A stretch of DNA of 64,000 nt from Pseudonocardia kunmingensis. Its GTDB lineage: Bacteria > Actinomycetota > Actinomycetes > Mycobacteriales > Pseudonocardiaceae. The position numbers and the translations under genes are program-made. The stretch is from assembly GCF_006716445.1 (NCBI RefSeq), contig NZ_VFPA01000009.1, positions 62,001 through 126,000 on the forward strand, written 5' to 3'. Of the stretch, positions 61,006 through 64,000 are shown piece by piece. How positions within the stretch are numbered: the stretch's first letter is position 1; every line of letters starts with the position of its first letter. A model generated the notes under the pieces. It saw nothing but the letters and a program-made list of their open reading frames with translations, ran no database searches and was not told the DNA's origin.

Positions 61006-61710
61006 CTAGCCGCGCGGGGTGTGTGATCCTGCGGTTGCGTAGGCGCAGGTCACCGGGTCGCCGTGGTGGCGGCCGGGGCAGTCGATGGTGCTGAGGCGAC
61101 GCTCAGCGACGGCGAGCTTGCTGCGGGAGAGCCGCTCGAGGTCGTCGATGGTGGAGCGCTTCAGCGCTTCGTGGTGGTGACCGGCCTCGGCGAGTCCCGG
61201 GATCTCCATCAAGCCCGCGAGCTGCCACATGCGCGCGTAGAGCCCGAACGCCGCTGGCCGCAGCGGGCTGAGCTGGTTCGCGGCGATCAGCGCGCAGCAG
61301 ATCTCGGCCGCGGTCGCGGGCCGGGTGTCGCCGCCGGTGGCGACGCGGTCGAGGAGCTCGCGGCAGTGCGCGCGGTAGACGAACTCCGTGCTCATCCTCG
61401 AGGTGAGGGCGGTGTTTGGTGTTAGCAGCGTGAAGCTGTGGTGGAGCAGGTCGGCGCGACGGCGATGCCGATGCTGGGCCTGCTGGATCTCGTCCTCGGA
61501 CCAGTCGATCAGGTCGAGGACCGCTGAGACGCCGCCGGCGCAGCGATCGCCGAGGAGGTCGCGGGCCGCGGTGAAGGAGTCAGCGGCTGCTGAGGAGAAG
61601 GCCTGGGTCGACCGTTCGGTGGGGACGGCTGCGGTAGCGGTGCGCGGGAGGTCGGGCCACTGGTCGGCGGCGATCGCGGGCGGCGTGGGGGTGTGGCTCG
61701 GTGTCGGCAT
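61006..61710 (-). CDS. hypothetical protein of the backbone region
   Basis: This 234-residue protein is helical and soluble, with SFTAARDLLGDRCAGGVSAV, EIQQAQHRHRRRADLLHHSF and AAEICCALIAANQLSPLRPA. There are cysteines but no paired motif. No family is recognised. The ATG follows GGAGGG at good spacing. It lies between the DUF932 and ParB-domain genes, in the same direction. Confidence 0.58.
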   Translation of the reverse strand: MPTPSHTPTPPAIAADQWPDLPRTATAAVPTERSTQAFSSAAADSFTAARDLLGDRCAGGVSAVLDLIDWSEDEIQQAQHRHRRRADLLHHSFTLLTPNTALTSRMSTEFVYRAHCRELLDRVATGGDTRPATAAEICCALIAANQLSPLRPAAFGLYARMWQLAGLMEIPGLAEAGHHHEALKRSTIDDLERLSRSKLAVAERRLSTIDCPGRHHGDPVTCAYATAGSHTPRG

Positions 61711-61817
61711 GATTGCCCTCCGTGTGCCCTCCGTGTGTGCGGGGTCGGGGTGGGTGCAGTGGGCCGGGCCCGCGCCGCGGGGAAGTCGGCGCGGGCCCGG
61801 TTGGCGGGGCCGCGGTG

Positions 61818-63842
61818 TTAGACCGCTGCCCGGTACTGACTCGTGATCTGGCTGTCGGGGACCTCGATCGAGGACTCGGCCGATGACCTGGCCTGGGTGG
61901 CGTTCTCGCCCATGGGCTCCGCGGCTTCGCCCGCAGCAGCGGGCTCCTCGTCGGCGTCGCCGCTGACCTCGTTGTTGAGGTCGTCGAGGTCGTGGTCGAA
62001 CTCGGCGTCGTCGGGGTCCGCGCCGGGCACGCGAGCGGTGTCGTGGCCGGTGTCATCGGCGGTGTCATCGGCGGTGTCCGGGGCGAGATGTGGCCACAGC
62101 GGGATGTCGAGGTCGGGGTTGGTGATCAGCTGCTCGACGTGGGAGAGGGGATAGCCGAGGACGGCGAGCAGTTCGAAGTAGAAGCGGGTGTCCTCGGTCG
62201 GTTCCCGCCACGTGGTGGCCTGGTCGGTGCTGGCCAGGTTGAAGTGCTGCTCGCAGGCTCCGACGATCTGCGCGAGGCGGATGAGCACGGCCTGGATCTC
62301 GGTGGTCGAGCGCTTGCGCAGGTGCGCGGCGATCGGGTTGCGGTCGCGTCGGTAGCTGGGCTCCGGGAAGCCGAGCAGGGTGCACGCGTAGGTGTGCGTG
62401 GATGCCGCTTCGCCGCTGTAGTTGCTGGCCAGCACGGGACCGAGCGCGAGCCAGTGGTGTATGCGCGGGGGCAGCGTGCTGGCCTTGCGCTTGCGCCAGC
62501 CCGTGAAGAACGTGGCGATCCAGTCCCGGCGGTCGATCTTGGCGGCGCGCCACAACCGGTTGTTCGCCGCAGCCCGCCTGCGCTCTGCGGACTGCCAGGC
62601 GGCGTCGCGGTCGGCTCGCGCGGGCTCGACGCGGATGCGGACGTGGCCGTGGTCGGCGTAGTCGGTGCAGACGTAGCACACCTCGACGTCGGTGCTGGCC
62701 CAACGGGCGGGGGTGATCACGGCGGCGTGGCCGGGGCATGAGGCGTGGTCATCGACGGTGAGGCACCGTTCGGCGTGCTCGTCAGCGTAGAGGGAGGTCA
62801 GGGGGACGACCGCGGCGTCGCCGAAGTCGACGATCGCGACGCCGGCCTCGCGCAGCTGCTCCTCGGCGGCCGCCTGCTTGGCCGCGGCGATGGTGCGGTG
62901 ACCGTGGGTGGCGTAGTCCGCGCATACCTCCGTCACCGCGACTGTGGTCTCGCCGTGGGCCTGCGGGGTGAGATAGGCGGCACGACCGGGGCAGCTGGCG
63001 TGCTGGGCCGGGTCGATCGGTTCGTCGCCGTCGGCGGCGCAGAGGTTGGCGAAGCGGGCTGCCCCGTCGGGAAGCTCGAGGTGGCTGGCGACACCGTCGA
63101 GGACGGTGTAGCCGAGATCGGTGAGCCGCTGGGCCTCGCTGATCAGCTGGTCGCGTTGCTCGCGCTGGCGCCGCAGGCGCCTGATCGCCCAATCGAGGTC
63201 TCGCGGGTGCTGGTCCAGGACCTCGACCAGCTCCTGGTGGGCGTCGGCGTCGTCGGCGAACTCCAGCAGGTGGGCCAGCGCAAGCAGATCGATGTCGGGG
63301 GAGGAGACGCTGGCGGCGTGGGTGCGCGGATCGGCGGCGACCGCGCGGCCGGCGCGGACACGCTCGATCGGGCGCACCAGGGTCTCGGCGATACCGAAGT
63401 CGTCGAGTCCCTCGAGGGCGAGCTGGTCGTAGAGTCTCGCCTCGTCAGCCTGGGTGAGGTACTTGTGGTGAAGGTTCTCCAGTCCCTGCGCCACCTTCAC
63501 CTCGCGTCGGGTGGTGCCGGGGGCGTGGACCAGCACGTCGATGACGAGGTCGGGGTTCTCGACCTCCTTGACCGCGACCGCGGCTGCGGTGCGGTGGAAA
63601 CCCACGAGCACGGCGAGGCACCCGTCGGGGTCGGGGGTGACGTTGATGATGGAGACCAGCGGGTTCATGCCGTTCTCGGCGATGGAGGCCACGAGATCTG
63701 GGTGCTGCTCGCGGATGTCGGTGATGTCGCGGAGGTTGTCGACGGCGCGCAGCGTTCGCGGGTCCACGCCGCTGAGCAGGTACGGGTAGTCGGTCTGACC
63801 GGTGTTGGCGTGATCGGTGCTGGGGTCGGCCGAAGTGGTCAT
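61818..63842 (-). CDS. large ParB-domain protein with two C/H modules
   Basis: This 674-residue protein starts with a ParB/Srx N-terminal domain (about 30-120: DITDIREQHPDLVASIAENG, LVGFHRTAAAVA). A helical DNA-binding-like part follows (NLHHKYLTQADEARLYDQLA). Then two similar cysteine-histidine modules occur: HASCPGRAAYLTP...VCADYATHGHR and HASCPGHAAVITP...VCYVCTDYADHGH (about 300-435). The remainder includes a basic region RKRKASTLPPRIHHWLALGP and a long acidic tail. ParB domains act in partitioning and replication control. The duplicated modules are unusual. No ParA gene is in the window. The ATG at 63842 follows GGAGAG. Confidence 0.78.
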   Translation of the reverse strand: MTTSADPSTDHANTGQTDYPYLLSGVDPRTLRAVDNLRDITDIREQHPDLVASIAENGMNPLVSIINVTPDPDGCLAVLVGFHRTAAAVAVKEVENPDLVIDVLVHAPGTTRREVKVAQGLENLHHKYLTQADEARLYDQLALEGLDDFGIAETLVRPIERVRAGRAVAADPRTHAASVSSPDIDLLALAHLLEFADDADAHQELVEVLDQHPRDLDWAIRRLRRQREQRDQLISEAQRLTDLGYTVLDGVASHLELPDGAARFANLCAADGDEPIDPAQHASCPGRAAYLTPQAHGETTVAVTEVCADYATHGHRTIAAAKQAAAEEQLREAGVAIVDFGDAAVVPLTSLYADEHAERCLTVDDHASCPGHAAVITPARWASTDVEVCYVCTDYADHGHVRIRVEPARADRDAAWQSAERRRAAANNRLWRAAKIDRRDWIATFFTGWRKRKASTLPPRIHHWLALGPVLASNYSGEAASTHTYACTLLGFPEPSYRRDRNPIAAHLRKRSTTEIQAVLIRLAQIVGACEQHFNLASTDQATTWREPTEDTRFYFELLAVLGYPLSHVEQLITNPDLDIPLWPHLAPDTADDTADDTGHDTARVPGADPDDAEFDHDLDDLNNEVSGDADEEPAAAGEAAEPMGENATQARSSAESSIEVPDSQITSQYRAAV

Positions 63843-64000
63843 GCTCGGGCCCTCTCTCCTATGCGGGTCGGGATATGTGCGCGGCGCGGGCACGCGGTGC
63901 AGGTGAAGCCCGGGAGCGGTGGTCCCGGGAAGCAGTTGCTCGTGCACGGCTTGCGTGGTCATCGGGAGCGCGCCGTGTCTCGGGGGCGCCCGATTGGTGC
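63843..64000. other. upstream region of the ParB-domain gene
   Basis: Gene-free edge of the window, probably holding the promoter for the leftward backbone genes. No partition-site-like repeat was recognised here. Confidence 0.4.

Overview
The window is very GC-rich (roughly 70%) with GTG as well as ATG starts and heavily overlapping genes. Its protein families point to a filamentous actinomycete: an ECF42-type sigma factor paired with a DGPF protein, DUF998 membrane proteins, an Rv3235-like protein, and an actinobacterial conjugation cluster. The best guess is a member of the Pseudonocardiaceae (for example Pseudonocardia), but the species cannot be fixed from sequence reading alone. No rRNA, intact tRNA or CRISPR array was seen.

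Region 1 (about 1-10.1 kb) is a scrapyard of insertion sequences with one metabolic operon. It holds back-to-back fragments of IS1380- and IS1634-like transposases, an apparently intact IS110-family transposase, and an IS5-family element with a -1 frameshift site and matching ends. After a small hsdR relic comes a tightly overlapping minus-strand operon for an Opp/Dpp peptide (or similar solute) ABC importer (dppB-dppC-oppD-oppF), with an HpcH/HpaI-type aldolase last. Its solute-binding protein gene has lost its 5' part and abuts an amidohydrolase fragment. A DUF998 pseudogene follows.

Region 2 (10.3-17.2 kb) carries an OmpA-type lipoprotein and an operon of a DGPF (YCII) protein, an ECF42 sigma factor with a C-terminal extension, and a DUF998 membrane protein. 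An IS21-family element (istA/istB) has interrupted the DUF998 gene.

Region 3 (17.4-24.1 kb) is an ATP-dependent DNA ligase gene split by an insertion of about 5.2 kb. The insertion has 12-bp inverted terminal repeats and carries a tyrosine recombinase, a small HTH protein, a zinc-cluster tyrosine recombinase and an aminoglycoside-phosphotransferase-like kinase.

Region 4 (24.3-27.7 kb) has a NYN-domain nuclease, two small coupled genes, an XRE regulator with a helical C-terminal region, and a coiled-coil protein.

Region 5 (27.7-49.5 kb) is a conjugation module. A minus-strand operon runs from a TcpC-like protein at 40.5 kb down to a DUF4913-like protein at 27.7 kb. It includes small membrane proteins, a VirB4-like ATPase, a lipoprotein, a VirB6/TrbL-like channel protein, an NlpC/P60 cell-wall hydrolase and a VirD4-like coupling protein. 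A 1,806-residue MobF (TrwC/TraA) relaxase-helicase lies at 44.0-49.4 kb. Between them sit a glycosyltransferase, a MarR regulator and small accessory genes. Two similar 19-bp palindromes, one next to the XRE regulator and one upstream of the relaxase, could couple control of the module. Directly upstream of the relaxase, a 25-bp direct repeat marks a candidate transfer-origin region.

Region 6 (49.6-64 kb) looks like the maintenance backbone of the same plasmid or ICE: Rv3235-like protein, HNH protein, zinc-finger protein, alpha/beta hydrolase, SSB, a PrimPol-type primase-polymerase, a DUF932 protein and a large ParB-domain protein, with many uncharacterised small genes. A 157-bp two-tier inverted repeat lies in a gene-free stretch at 53.8 kb.
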